From Deroplatys truncata (lineage: Eukaryota; Arthropoda; Insecta; Mantodea; Mantidae), in the NCBI GenBank assembly GCA_030765065.1, contig CM060988.1, positions 174,633,065 to 174,697,064 on the forward strand: a stretch of 64,000 nt of DNA, read 5' to 3'. Within the stretch, counting starts at the first letter, position 1; every line of letters begins with the position of its first letter. Position numbers and translations under genes: made by a program. This document shows, in pieces, positions 22,869 to 35,274 of the stretch. The notes below the pieces were generated by a model. The model was given only the letters and a program-made list of their open reading frames with translations. It ran no database searches and was not told the origin of the DNA.

Positions 22869-24130
22869 GTTTGATGCGTTTCATTCACATAGCTTTCTCT
22901 ACTCACTCCTCTGCAATCTACTCTGACAAAATCTTATTCTTCTATCTACTTTTTGTTAGTGAGATAAACTTTCATTATACATTTCGTTGTGGGTGTAAGA
23001 AGGATACGGTAGGGTAGGCTAAAGTGATAATCAGACTTTTAAAAGGCGGATCGCTATGCGATTTCCTTGATATTTCATATCCCCTGCAAGATCACGAGGA
23101 AAAACGAATAGCAACTTATCACTCGAAAAAAAGTATAATTATTTGAAAATTCAGAACCATAACAAAGAGTGTGTTGTAAATGTTTGTCATATTGTGTGCT
23201 TTAGCAGATCTATACTTTTTGTGTAGTAAGATTTTGTCTCCCTTGCGGTTTACTAACAGCAAAGCAATATGTGATTATCCTCCCCTTCGTAGCACTTACA
23301 ACCCAATGCCTGTCGGGGAGCTGAGCCTCTATGGATCAGAGAAAACAACCAGTGTGGGGTGATCAGCCCGATGCCCGGAGTGAGAGCGAAGTAGATGAAA
23401 GATGAGATGCGAGTAATAAATGACAGGAAAGCTGAAGATGGAGCACCGGTGGAATGTTCAATGGCGAGGAGAACCGGAGAATCCGGAAACAAAACTCACC
23501 CAGACGCCATTTTGTCCATCACTAATCCCATATGCGGTTCCCTGGGATGAACCTGAACCACTTTGGTGGGAGGCGAACGGTCTAACCCATGCTTTACCAA
23601 TCACATAAAAATCATTCAGAATGAAGAAGTCCTCAAAGGCTGGTTTCAGAAAATTCGAGTTATACATTTTATTTGCCATGCAAACATCTTAATTGTATGA
23701 TATTTTAATCAAAATTGTTAGTCATTTTTATAAAATAAAAAACAAATTATTTCTTTACGTGTAAAGGGTAGTTTGAAATAACCGTGATTTTTTCTGAAAA
23801 TATTCCTGTCGCCTCCTTGCATGTCTCTGAACTAACCAGCTTTTTGTTTTTGATTTATGCTGTTCACACACACACACACACAATTGTTTCTTTCTTTTAT
23901 TCGGGGATATCAAAACACGTTTTTTTGATGAAAAATCCAGGGAGGGGTCTTCGGAACCGGGGTAGACCACTGCACTCAGGCCATGGGCTCTTTTTGCTTC
24001 CAACGGGACCCCTGGGAGGAAAGGATGAGGAGAGAGATTCGAAGGGCGATCAGATCCGGATGCTGACGGGCGCAAGCATGGACGGTGCGCTTAATGTTTT
24101 CAGTTAGAACGCATTCGACGTCGATTACAA
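22869..24130 (+). repeat. Family A2 copy with two foreign inserts
   Basis: It starts at GTTTGATGCGTTTCATTCAC. It is interrupted at about 23265-23603 by a GC-richer segment I cannot assign, and resumes with aaaaatcattcagaatgaag. It is then cut at about 23937 by a reverse SINE S tail (to about 24118). The (AC)n tract at 23866-23882 is the normal slot. Confidence 0.6.
23937..24118 (-). repeat. SINE family S tail, reverse
   Basis: The segment gggaggaaaggatgagg...cagatccggatgctgacgggc is collinear with 26470-26560 (gggaggaatgaaggg...cagatccgaatgacgacgagc). No tRNA head. Confidence 0.55.
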
Positions 24131-25705
24131 TTTCTCTACCACGTACATATTAGGTATAGAAGGTATGCATTCCACTCAAATTTCAATACCGAGACCCCTG
24201 AATGCAAAACAATTTTGAAAAAGGTCCATGTGTGGGCCTGTGAACAGAATAACTAAACAAGGAAAAGTTGGAATAAATACTAAACTTGGTATTTAGTCTC
24301 AGCATCTTCTAAAGATGCGTCACTACCCTATACATGGAAGATTTACCTAAATCATTCGTTTTTCTAAAAAATAACTCTAACGATTTTAAAGATATTTACA
24401 TGAAAAATAAAATGCATATCTCGAATTATTTAGGAATAGCTTTGAAGTCCTCTTCATTCGGAAATAATTTTGTATAATCTTGCATAACTGGTAAACGTTA
24501 ACCAATAGACGAAAACATACTACATAAAAGTGTAAATCTTTATTTAAAATAACTTTTTGTGGGATATCGTTGTTAATGCTTCGATTTTGTTCCATACTTT
24601 GTCATTCTTTTCAAGTCCCGACGATTTTCAGTACTTTTTACTTTCTCTACTACGTATAGTAAGTAGGGGAAGTATTGTATTTCACCCAAAAATTTGATAC
24701 CGAGATTTCACCAAAAATGTATGTTTTGAGACCCCTGAATAAAAAAGACATTTTTGGAAACATGTCCGTGTGTGTGTCTGTATGTATGTGTGTGTGTGTC
24801 TGTGAACAGCATAACTCAGAAACGAACAGTCGGATAAACACCAAACTTGGTATTTAGGATCAGTATCTTCCAGAGATGCGACACGAAGGTTTTCAAGAAA
24901 ATCCCCCCACCCGAGATTACCCTTTACATGGAATATTTTTCGAAAATTTTTATTTTCTCAAAAATGGCTCTAAAGATTTTGATTAAAATATCATATATTT
25001 AAGATACTTTCATGACAAATGAAATTTATATCTGGAATTTTCTGGGAATGTCTCCAAAAGTATTCTTCATTGTGAACGACTTTTGCATAACTGGTAAACC
25101 ATAAGAGATGGACAAAATTTTACTACACAAAAAATGTAGATCACGTTAAAATACACAATTTATGTCATATACTTTTTTGTTGAGAGAACCATTTTCGAGA
25201 TATTGTTTGTTATTCCTTTAAATTTTCCAATACTTATACTTTTTCTCAAATGGGAATTCGTTTTTCATTTTTTTTGTCCTGGTAATGCAAAGAGAATGGA
25301 ATACTCCACATAGCAATCAGCTCTTAAAAGATTTCACTATCGCTTAAACACTACCATATTCCCCTTGCATCTACAAGAAAATTAGCAATAAGGTTAACAT
25401 CTCGATTAACATGAAGCGTATGGAGAATAAGCGTTTGTAAAAATAGTTTGTACAAGAGTAGGGAAAGTCATGTGAGTGTAGCATATCAGATTTTTCGTGA
25501 TGTCATGGAAACAGTGTGGAATTTTAAGGCCACCATACACCGTCCAGTTGTTAAACATATGACAATCGCTGATCTCTTTGTATCTAAAACGAAATGTGTA
25601 GTGTAGCTATTTCTGGAAATGTTTATTTGGATTAAATGTAGTAGACAGAAAATTTCGTAGGAATAATTTGTATGTCCACTAATAAACAGTAGGGGGTAGA
25701 GAAAG
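24131..25705 (-). repeat. Family A2 copy split by family A
   Basis: A reverse A2 copy from tttctctaccacgtacatattagg. It is interrupted at 24635-25495 by a reverse family A copy and resumes with cgtgatgtcatggaaacagtgtgg, which normally follows gattttcagttgtttct in A2. It ends at gtagagaaagttatg. Confidence 0.65.
24635..25495 (-). repeat. Family A nested in A2
   Basis: A full-length reverse copy, TTTTTACTTTCTCTACTACG to ATATCAGATTTTT. Insertion into an older copy of its own family gives the relative age of A and A2. Confidence 0.88.
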
Positions 25706-25717
25706 TTATGAACGCGT

Positions 25718-25972
25718 ATCCTTTGTGCTTACCAGCCCCAGGAGGAACGGATGAAGTAAAAGAACCGTATGACGACCCGGTCACACAGGCGTGCTGCTTC
25801 CCTCTGTCGGAAGAACTCTGTTAGAACTCGACCTACCTGAGATAATTCAGAGAAGGCTGCCACCTGGCAGGGCCGAGAAGAACTTTCGAACGAGCAAGCA
25901 GCTACGCCATCTGTCCGACACAGACCGACACATCACAGTCCTAAGCCTGCCGCGGATCCATCTCGCTCGGTA
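25718..25972 (-). repeat. SINE family S, reverse, short
   Basis: The tail (ccccaggaggaacggatgaag) matches other S copies. The right end (gcggatccatctcgctcgg) is the complement of the tRNA-like start. The 60-aa frame inside is incidental. Confidence 0.55.
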
Positions 25973-26228
25973 AGTAGTAGAGAAAGTAAAAATGTACATG
26001 TAAAGTTGGACGTTGTGGTAAAACAAGGAAAAGCTTTTTCATGAAGTAAGAATGCGCCCAGCACGACATGGACTTGTATCCGAATGCATATCGGACATGT
26101 GAAAGTGAGGTGAAAATGTATGCAAGCTCTTTGCGATATTCAGAGCAAAAACTGGAACAAAGGATGCGTCCAGCGTCTACATTCAGCGTACCGTGCATTT
26201 ATGCAGTTTAAACAGTAATATGATGTGA

Positions 26229-26400
26229 AACCAGCCGACACAGTGGCCGAGCTCTTTAAGGCATGGACTCGTGATTGGAAGGTCTACGGTTCAAAACCCG
26301 CCAGGACCATTCTACTTCACTCAGGTTTTTTCTACGTTTCCCTCGTTCCTCATAACTGGCAAATACCGGGAAGGTACCCTAAATTTAGAGCTTAAACTTC
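26229..26400 (+). repeat. tRNA-like SINE head
   Basis: A tRNA-like segment with an A-box-like GTGGCCGAGCTCTTTAAGGC and a B-box-like GGTTCAAAACC at 26288-26298, followed by SINE-type tttttctacgtttccctcg. The head differs from the other S copies (tRNA-Leu/Ser-like layout), so it may be a separate SINE. No well-formed cloverleaf. Confidence 0.5.
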
Positions 26401-26439
26401 CTTTGTCAATTATCATTTCATTTCATGCATCAACCCCGT

Positions 26440-26930
26440 CACCGCAGGTCGCTTGTGCTTCTACTGTGACCTCCGGGAGGGAGGAATGAAGGGAGAGACT
26501 CGAAGTGCGACCAGATCCGAATGACGACGAGCGTAAGCGCAGACGGTGTTCCTAATGTTTCCAGATTGTACGCCTCCAACGCCGCCCAAGCCCACCCTAT
26601 AGGGCCACGAGCCTCTGGGGGTTCCCCAAAAGAGCTCCTGCCCGAAAGCACCCAGAGGCGGGTACCAACTGAGCAGTCCCTGGACAACGTCAGGGTAAAA
26701 CTTCCAGAGAACGCACAGCAGCCCGCCAAACAACGTCGCCTGCTCCTACAAGCTTGAAACAGATCACAAGGAAGATAATGGGTACAGGAGCGTCGTGGTA
26801 GAACATTCGCCTGCCGACCCGAAAGCTACGAAAAACCAGTGGGTCAGAGTGGGCAGTAATTGGGGATTGAACCCGGGACCTCCAGAATGCGAGCTACCGC
26901 GGAGCCATTTCGCTCGGTGCCTTATGCAGT
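26440..26930 (-). repeat. SINE family S, reverse
   Basis: The complement of the tRNA head (aatgcgagctaccgcggagccatttcgctcgg) lies at about 26885-26918 with a B-box complement GGATTGAACCC (about 26863-26873). A long GC-rich body collinear with 14600-14990 and 42950-43220 follows. Frames of 78-96 aa inside it are not genes. Confidence 0.65.
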
Positions 26931-26954
26931 AAGAACGGGCAATAAACACTACAA

Positions 26955-27652
26955 AAAAATCGGATGTGATACATCCATATGAATATCTCTACCCTCTATC
27001 TTTATTAGTGGGTATACAGACTATTCTTACTAAAGATTATTTTTCTGTCTACTACATTTAATCCAAATAAACCTTTGCAGAAATAGCTACATTACACATT
27101 CCGTTATAGATACAGAGAGAACAGCGATAGTCAAATGTTTAACAACTAGACGCTATATGCTGGCCGTAAAATTCCATACTGTTTCCATGACATCGCGAGA
27201 AACAACTGAAAATCGATGGGACTTAGAATGACAAAGTACTTAACATTCCAAACATTTAATAACGGATATCTTAGAAACGACTAATGCTACAAAGAAGCTC
27301 ATTTTATGTAAATTGTATGCTTTAAAGAGATGCACATTTTTACTATGGTACGTTTTTGTCTATCGCTTAAAATCGCTTAACAATTCCTTCCAAATGACGA
27401 AGACTTCCTAGGCTATTCCCAGAAAATTCAATATATACATTTTCTTTGCCATATGAATATCTTTAATATATGGTATTTTAATCAAAATCGTTTTTAGGAA
27501 ATAAAAAATTTCGAAAAAGGTTCCAGTAAAGGGTAGTTTGTGATAGAGGGATTTTTCTTGAAAATCCGTTGTCGCATCTTCAGAAGGTACTGAACCAAAA
27601 TACCAAGTGTGGCGTTTATCTGACGTTTAGTTTCTGAGTTATGCTGTTCACA

Positions 27653-27686
<34 letters not shown>

Positions 27687-27838
27687 TACACACACACAAG
27701 GACATGTTTCCAAAAATGCTTTTTTTGGATTCAGGGGGTCTCAAAACATGTATTTCCGGTGAAATCTCGGTATCGAATTTTTGGGTGGAATACAATACTT
27801 CCCCTACTTTACTATACGTAGTAGAGAAAGTAAAAAAT
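26955..27838 (+). repeat. Family A/A2 composite copy
   Basis: The 5' two-thirds are A2-like (AAAATCGGATGTGATACATCC..., gcgatagtcaaatgttta). The last 200 bases are nearly identical to young A copies (gtatttccggtgaaatctcggtatcg...GTAGAGAAAGTAAAAA). It has a long (AC)n at 27652-27698. Confidence 0.7.
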
Positions 27839-27929
27839 TGTATTTATAGGCTTAATTTTCTTCTGAAACAACCAGAAGAGGGAATGAAATTCCATATATG
27901 TTTAAATAATATGGTATTATTTGTATTAC

Positions 27930-28801
27930 TTCTCTACTGCATAGAATAAGTACGGGAAGAATTGTACTTCATCCAAAACTTTGATACCGAGATTTCACCG
28001 GAAATATACATTTTGATGCCTGCTGAATCCAAATAAAGCGTTTTCGAAAACATATCCGTGGATGTATCTGTGTGCCTGTGAACACGATAACTCTAAAACG
28101 AAAAGTCGGATAAACACCAAACTTGGTATTTAGGTTCAATGGCTTCCAAGGATGGGACGCGAGGGTTTTCAAGAAAATTTTCCACCCATAAATAGCCTTT
28201 ACATAGAAGATTTTTCAAAACTTTTTATTTTCTAACAAAGGGCACTATTCATTTTTATTAAAATACCATATATTAAAGATATTTACATGACAAATAAAAT
28301 ATATAACTTGAATTTTCGAGGAATAGCCTACGAAGTCCTCTTCAGTAGGAAGGGATTTTGTATAATCTTCTATAACTGGCAAACGTTAACGATAGACGGA
28401 AACATACTATACAAAAAAAGTGTAGTTCTCTTTAAAACACACTATTTGTTTAAAATAAGCTTTCCGTGGTATAAGCCGTTTCTGATATATCCGTTATCAA
28501 AGGTTCAAACTCTTCATTTCTTTGTCATTCTTAATGTCCTTTCAACATTCACTTGTTTCTCGCGATGTCATGGAAACAGTATGGAATTTTAAGGCCAGCA
28601 TATAGCGTTCAGTTGTTAAACATTTGACTATCGCTGTTCCCTTTGTATCTATAACGAAATGTATAATGTAGCTGTTTCTGCAAAGGTTTATTTGGATTAA
28701 AATGTAGTACATAGAAAAATAAACTAGAGTAAGAAGAATTTGTATACCCACTAATAAACGAAGAGGGTGGAGAAAGTCATGTGAATGTATCATATCAGAA
28801 T
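27930..28801 (-). repeat. Family A2, full-length reverse
   Basis: Both termini are recognisable: acttctctactgcatagaataagtacgg at the left and gtggagaaagtcatgtgaatgtatcatatcaga at the right. A good reference for A2. The microsatellite slot holds only gtgtgcctgtg. Confidence 0.7.
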
Positions 28802-29219
28802 CTTTTTTAATTTCTGACTTTCACATCGTGTGGAACACTATTAATTAGCAAAACAATAAATTAAAATTTTTCTCAAAAATATTAAGGATGTGTGTGTCAA
28901 ATTAAAAAACTAATACTCTTAATTGTGGTAAAGCAGCAGCTGACAAAATTTTGAAAACATTTAGATAATACCTGCAAGGTTAAAAAATGTCTTAACAAAA
29001 TTTAGAATATAAAATTATAATTTCGGAGGAGTGGATTAATAAGTAAATTGTAACCACCAGTCAACCGATTTTATAATTCTTTCACAACTGGAAAGCGCTG
29101 TTCTTCCCGAGGGACATGAGAACTAAAATATTTTGAAAAAGCATTTAAAACTGGAGGGGTTTATTGGGGTTTCACATAACCACGCCACCCACTTTCAATC
29201 CTGCCTATATGAATATAAC
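28802..29219. other. Unassigned AT-rich stretch
   Basis: No gene, family member or RNA fold recognised. Confidence 0.4.
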
Positions 29220-29418
29220 GAGATTTTGTTTCCATCTTATTGCCAATAATCTATCTACTTCATGTTAATCGAGATAAACCTTTGCAGAAATAGTTTCATT
29301 GCACTTTTGGTTATAGATACAAGGAAGATAGAGCAAACCCAAACAATAGATATTCAAAAGCTAATCTCTTGTCTTTCCATTACATTGTGACAAACAACTG
29401 AATAGAACAGGTCTTTTA

Positions 29419-30280
29419 AAAAAATCTGATGTGTTACACTCACATGACTTTCTCTACTCTTGTACAAACTATTTTTACAAACGCTTATTCTCCATCTATT
29501 TCATATTAATCGAGATAAACATTTGCAGAAACGATCTTTTCACATGCAAAGAGAATTACATTTTACACATAGCGACCAGTTCTAAAAATATTTGACTATC
29601 GCTTAAGGCGTACTATGTTCCCCTTGTTTTGTATTTGCAAGGGCAATATAGAAAAACAGTAGCCTTTAAGCATCGACATATCTCTTAGTAGCTGGTTGCT
29701 AGGTGCAACACCATTCCCTTTGCCACAGATTAATGCTCTTTGCATATCCAAGACAAAAAAATGAATAACGAATTCCCATTTGAGAAAATAAGTATTGAAA
29801 AGTTTAAGGGAATAACAAGCAATATCTTGAAAATGGTTTACTGAATAAAAAAATGTATATGACATAAATTGTGTATTTTAACGCGATCTAAATTTGTTGT
29901 GTAGTAAAATTTTGTCTATTTCTTATGGTTTGCCAGTTATGCAAAAGTTGTTCACAATGAAGAATACTTTTGGAGACATCCCCAGAAAATTCAAGATATA
30001 CATTATATTTGTCATGAAAATATCTTAAACATATGATATTTTAATCAAAATCGTTATACCATTTTTGAGAAAATTAAACTTTTCGAAATATGTTCCATGT
30101 AAAGGGTAATCTGGGGAGGGGATATTTTCTTGAAAACCTTCGTGTCGCATCTCTGGAAGATACTGAACCTAAATACTAAGTTTGGTGTTTATCCGACTGT
30201 TCGTTTCTGAGTTATGCTGTTCACAGACAGACACATACACACACAGACAGACACACACAGACACACAGACACACACACAC
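29419..30280 (+). repeat. Family A, left arm of a tail-to-tail pair
   Basis: AAATCTGATGTGTTACAC onward, ending inside the (AC)n block (about 30226-30280). The last 170 bases are missing because the sequence passes straight into a reverse copy. A short A2 fragment (about 29220-29418) lies just upstream. Confidence 0.85.
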
Positions 30281-30283
30281 GAA

Positions 30284-31087
30284 CACCAAAACATTCGATA
30301 CCGAGATTTCACCGTAAATACATGTTTTAAGGCCCCCTGAATAAAAATAAAGCATTCTTAGAAAAAGGTCCGTGTGTGTATCTGTCTGTGGGGATGTGTG
30401 ACTGTGAACAACATAACTCAAAAACGAAAAGTCGGGTAAATACAAAACTTGGTCTTCAGATTCAATATCTTTCAAGGATACGACACAAGTATTCTCAAGA
30501 AAACCCCCAACCCCAGACTACCCTTTATATGAAACATTTTTCGAAAACTTTGATTTTCCCAAAAATGGTTCTACGACTTTGATTCAAATATCATATATTT
30601 AATATATTTTCATGGAAAATGAAATGTATTTCTTGAAATTTATGGGAATGTCCCCAAAAGTCCTCTTCATTCTGAATGACTTTCCCATAATGGTAAAGCG
30701 TAAAAGATAGAAAATATTTTACTACACAGAAATGTAGATCTCGTTAAAACACACAATTTGTCATAAACTTTTTTTTGTGGAGTGGACCATTTCCGAGATA
30801 TTCTTTGATATTTGTTTGGTTTTTCCAATATTTTTCTCAAATGGGAATTCGTTATGCTTTTTTATTTTGTCCTCGGCATGCAAAGAGAATGGAATGCGCC
30901 ACATAGCAACCAGCTCTTAAAATATTTGACTGTCGCTTAAAGCCTACCATATTCCCCTTGCACCTACAAGAAAATTAGCAATGAAATTAATATATCATGT
31001 TTCGGTTAACATGAAGCATATGGAGAATAAGCGTTTGTAAATATAGTTTGTACAGGGACAGGAAAAGTCATGTGAGTATAACACTTT
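30284..31087 (-). repeat. Family A2, right arm of a tail-to-tail pair
   Basis: A reverse copy beginning at accaaaacattcgataccgag, without the terminal gtagagaaagt, and ending at aaaagtcatgtgagtataacac. Together with the left arm it makes a 1.67 kb imperfect inverted repeat centred on the microsatellite. Confidence 0.75.
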
Positions 31088-31406
31088 TTTGTGTTGTGTT
31101 GTTGTGCATCCTTATGATTTACCACTTAGGTTTACAAAATTATATAATAGTCGTTCAGAATGAAGAGGATTTCACAGGCCGTTCCTATAAAATTCAGGAT
31201 ATGCATTTTATTTGACACATAGATACGTATAACATGTGGAATTTAATAAAATCGTTAGATCCATTTTTGAGAAAACCCTACGGAAAGTGCAGCTTGGAGT
31301 GGGTTTTTCCTTGAAAATCTTAGCGTAGTAACTTTGGTGGCTATTGAACTATTTCGTTTTTGCGTTAAGTGTTCACAAATATACACGCGTGCCCGCACGC
31401 ATCTTT

Positions 31407-32220
31407 TTCTAAAAATCTGATGTGTTACATTTACTGGACTTACTCTACCCTCTATAGATTATTAGTGGGTATACAAATTATTCTTACGATACTTTATTTT
31501 CCTACCTGCTTCCGGAAATAGCTACATTACATTTATTATAGATACAAGGAGAACAGCGATAGTCAAATATTTAAGAACTGGACGCTATATGCTGGCCTTA
31601 AAATTCCATACTGTTTGCGTGCAATTGCGAGAAGCAACTGAAAATTGATAGGACTTTTAATAACCGATATCTCGGAAACGGGTGATATCACAAAAATGTT
31701 TGTTTGAAATAAATTGTATTTTAAAGAACCTACAGTTTTTGTGTAGTACGTTTTCGTCCATGGCTTAATGTTTACCAGTTATACAAGATTATACAAAATG
31801 CCTTCGTAATGAAGAGGTATTTATAGCTATTCCAGAAAATTCAAGATTTACATGTTATTTGACGTGTAAACATCTTTAATCAAAATTGTTTGAGTCATTT
31901 TTCAGAAAATCAAAAATTTCGAAACATATTCCGTGTAAAATGTAGTTTTTTTGGGAGGACTTTCCTGAAAGTCTTGGTGTCGTGTCTTTGAAAGATATTG
32001 AACCTAGATAACAAGTTTGGTGTTTATACAACTTTTTCTTTTTAAGTTATTCTGTTAAAAGACGCACGCAGACAAAACATACACACAGAGACACACAGGA
32101 AACGCTTTTTTGGATTCAGGTCTCCTCAAAACATGTATTTCCGGTGAAATCACGATATCGAATTTTTAGATGGGATGCAATACTTTCCCTACCTACTTTG
32201 TACATGGTAGAGAAAGTAAA
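31407..32220 (+). repeat. Family A2, full-length forward
   Basis: AAAAATCTGATGTGTTACATTTAC to GGTAGAGAAAGTAAAAA. It ends about 300 bases upstream of the gene 1 TATA box. Further A2 debris lies at about 31100-31400. Confidence 0.7.
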
Positions 32221-32523
32221 AATGTGGCGATCTGTACTAGATAAGATAGTATAAAGCATTAATAATAAGTGATATCACTCCTTGGGAATTGAGGCTTCTA
32301 AAGCAAACAGCCACGGGTTTTGCTTCTATTTGCATATATTACGAAATATTAATATTAAAATTCGTACTTACCTTAGTATTACAGACTCCGCAATCCGCCA
32401 CTGCAGACGTCTAAATGACACCACCGTTTTAACAGTGACGCAGCAGACAATACAGAGATGAGCCGACTTGTTAGGTAACCATTATCACAAAGGGCAGAGA
32501 AGAAAGTGTCTTTTCCTCGTATC

Positions 32524-32530
32524 TATAAAA
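32524..32530 (+). promoter_or_regulatory. TATA box of gene 1
   Basis: TATAAAA lies 65 bases upstream of the proposed ATG at 32589. Transcription would be expected to start about 27-30 bases downstream, near AGTCGTT at 32551-32557. The placement fits a compact insect cuticle-gene promoter. No experimental support. Confidence 0.65.
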
Positions 32531-32588
32531 AGGAGACGCTTTTCGCTAAAAGTCGTTAAACTATTGACGAACTTCAAGGAAGCAAATC

Positions 32589-32600
32589 ATGAGGATCGCT
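32589..32600 (+). CDS. Gene 1, exon 1: first four codons of a cuticle-type protein
   Basis: ATG-AGG-ATC-GCT (M-R-I-A) is directly followed by a strong 5' splice site, GTAAGT (32601-32606). Joined in phase 0 to exon 2 at 38671 it gives MRIAVLLLVCAVMVADA, a textbook signal peptide. I chose this exon because it has a TATA box at the right distance, an in-frame ATG, a consensus donor of the right phase and a hydrophobic continuation; exon 2 alone has no ATG start. An intron splitting the signal peptide after the first few codons is a common feature of insect cuticle-protein genes. The 6.07 kb intron (32601-38670) is almost entirely transposable-element sequence. Inferred without transcript evidence. 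Confidence 0.72.
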
Positions 32601-32696
32601 GTAAGTAGCAAAGGTAGCTTAAGGATAGCGTTATATGTACTCTTTAATGCAATGTATCTGTGAAAAGCCAAAAAGTTAGTTTTCTTCCTATTACTT

Positions 32697-34055
32697 TGAA
32701 TTTTTACGTTCTGTACCACGTACACTGCCGTGCATAAAATGTGGCCCATTCCTCTAGATCGCCATAGTGCTTTTCCCTCCGTAAGGTTCCCACCTTTAGG
32801 TAACCAACGTTTTACTGCATCCAGCCGGTATTAGTGTTCTATGTGACTGGCCTGAAAAACAATACAATAGCATACCTACGATGTTATAATGTATGTGAAA
32901 TGAAGGGGTGGTTCGGATACCACCTCTATGAAAGGGTTTAGCTACGATTGGCACACAAGGAAAGGCTAAGCCATACAATATCATTCTGGCTTCTAGAGGA
33001 AGGCGTGAAAGATTATTTGTCTGTCTGGTTAAACTGAACGACAGCTACACATATACAAATTTGAGAGCTTTCATCAGCAACATGGAGACGAAGGTTATAT
33101 TGTTGTTACGGCAAAAAGAAAACTAGCATTAAGAAATAATTATGCTCGAAAAACAGAGCTGGTCACACTGGTAGGGGGCGGGGCTAGATTTTGTCAGTAC
33201 CAATACAAACAGCCCCGTTCCATTATGGGCCACATTTTATTGCACGCCAGTGTACCTAGTACGTAGAGAAGGTATTGCATTCTACCCATAATTCGATACC
33301 GAAATTTCACCAGAAATACATATTTTGAGGCCTCCTGAATAAAAACAAAATAATTTCTAGTAAACGTTCCGTGTGTGTGTCTGTAAACAGTTCAAAACGA
33401 AAAACCTCTTAAATACCAAACATGGTATCTTCCAAGGATATGACACGAAGATTTTCAAGAACATCTACCACCCCAAACTACCGTTTACATGACAATTTTT
33501 CCATTATCTTTTATTTTTTCTAAATTATCTCTTAACGATTTTGATTAATATATCATGTATTAAAAATATTTACATGTTTTCTGGGAACAGCTTGTGAAGT
33601 CCTCTTCATTCGGAAGGAGTTTTGTATAATCTTGTATAACTGGTAAACGTTAAGCGATAGACGAAAACGTACTACATAAAAACATGTAGATCTCTTAAAA
33701 CACACAATTTATTTCAAATAAGTTTTTTTGTGGCATAAACCATTTCCGAGATATCCGTTATTAATGATTCGAATTCTTCAATACTCTTGACATTCTTTTA
33801 AAGTCCTGTTGAAATGCAGTTGTTTCTTGCAATTGCATGGAAACTGTATGGAATTCTAAGACTAGCGTGTGGCGTCTAGTTCTTAAACATTTGACTGTCT
33901 GTTCCTATTGTATATACAACGAAATGGGTAATATCGTTATTTCTGCAAAGTTTATCTCACTTAAAATGAAGGAGATGGGAAAATAAGTTTTCGTAAGGAC
34001 AATGCGTATAGCCATTAATAAACGATAAAGGGTAAAAAATATGTGATTGGATTTT
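32697..34055 (-). repeat. Family A2 copy split by a TA-flanked MITE
   Basis: The reverse 3' terminus (tttttacgttctgtaccacgta) is cut at 32722. The copy resumes at 33253 (tacctagtacgtagagaaggtattgcattctaccc) and continues to the reverse 5' terminus at about 34050. It lies inside the intron of gene 1. Confidence 0.65.
32723..33252. mobile_element. TA-flanked MITE (Tc1/mariner-like, non-autonomous)
   Basis: A 530-bp element with inverted ends CACTGCCGTGCATAAAATG (left) and the complement of CATTTTATTGCACGCCAGTG (right), flanked by TA (32721-32722 and 33253-33254). It has no transposase frame. CACTG-type ends plus TA suggest mobilisation by a Tc1/mariner transposase. It inserted into an A2 copy about 120 bases downstream of gene 1 exon 1. 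Confidence 0.82.
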
Positions 34056-34499
34056 TTAAAGTCATCTTTAAGTGAAATGGAACGCTTTGGATAAGTTGTT
34101 AAATAACTGAAGTACCTGTTAAATTATTTAATTTTGTCTCTAATTAGTTCTTTTTAAGAATTGATACTCGAGTTTATTCACACACGAAAGCTAAACAGGC
34201 TGTGAACATTTAAGACAGATTGAATAAAGTAGAGGCAAAACGACAAATAATAAATAAAACTTCGGAAATTTGTGTTACTGGAGTAACGCAGGCATTTAGA
34301 AGCCTCAGTTTTACCTCAATTAGATGCAGAATTCAGTCAAATCTTTGGCCTATTAATTGAAGACATACCAATGTAACCAAATCCAAAATGAAAATTTTTG
34401 TCAAAAATCTCAACAGGTCATTTCTGTCCTCTAAATGTGTCCTTCGAAGCTTAAACGTTCCAAATTGTCATCACGCGGGGCATTTCACATGAGACTCAA
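34056..34499. other. Unassigned intronic stretch
   Basis: About 440 AT-rich bases within the intron of gene 1. No exon, RNA gene or family match seen. Confidence 0.4.
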
Positions 34500-35274
34500 T
34501 TTTAATTTTTACTTTCTCTTTTACGTATAGTAGGTAGGGGAAGTATTGTTTTCCACCCAAAATTCGATGTCGATATTTCACCAGAAATATTGTTTTGAGA
34601 CCCCTTGAAGCAAAAAAGGCATCCTTAGAAAAAAAAAGTCTATATATGTGTCTGGCTGTGTGTCTGTGAGTATAAATCAAAAATGAAAAGTTGGATAAAT
34701 ACCTAACTTAGTATTTAGGTTCAATATCTTTCAGAAATGCGATATGAAGATTTTCAAGAAAAGCCCCCACCTCAGACTACCCTTTAAATGGAATATTTTC
34801 CGATATTTTTTTATTTCCTAAAAAATGGCCTTACGATTTTAATTAAAATGCATATATTAAAGATATTTACATTACAAATAAAATGTATTTCTTAATTTTT
34901 GGGGGGGATAACTTGTGAAGCTCACTTCATATGTGAAGAAATTAGCATAATATTATTTAACTGGTAATCATTAAGCGAAAGACGAAAACACAGATCTCTT
35001 TAAAACATATAATTTACATTAAATAAATATTTTGTAGCGCCAGCCATTTCCGTGTTATCATAAATGTTTCAATTTGTTCAATACTTTTGTCATTCTTTTT
35101 AAGTCCCATCGATTTTCAGTTGTTTCTCGCGTCTGAATGGATACAGTATGGAATTTTAATGCCGGTATATAGCGTTAAACATTTGACTTTCAGCCGTTAC
35201 CTTTATATCTATAACGAAATGTGCAATGTAGCTATTTCTGCAAGAGTTTATTTGGATTAAAATGAAGTAAATAG
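34500..35274 (-). repeat. Family A2, reverse, 5' end missing
   Basis: ttttactttctcttttacgtatagtagg to gaagtaaatagaaaa, where the next A copy begins. Intron of gene 1. Confidence 0.7.
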
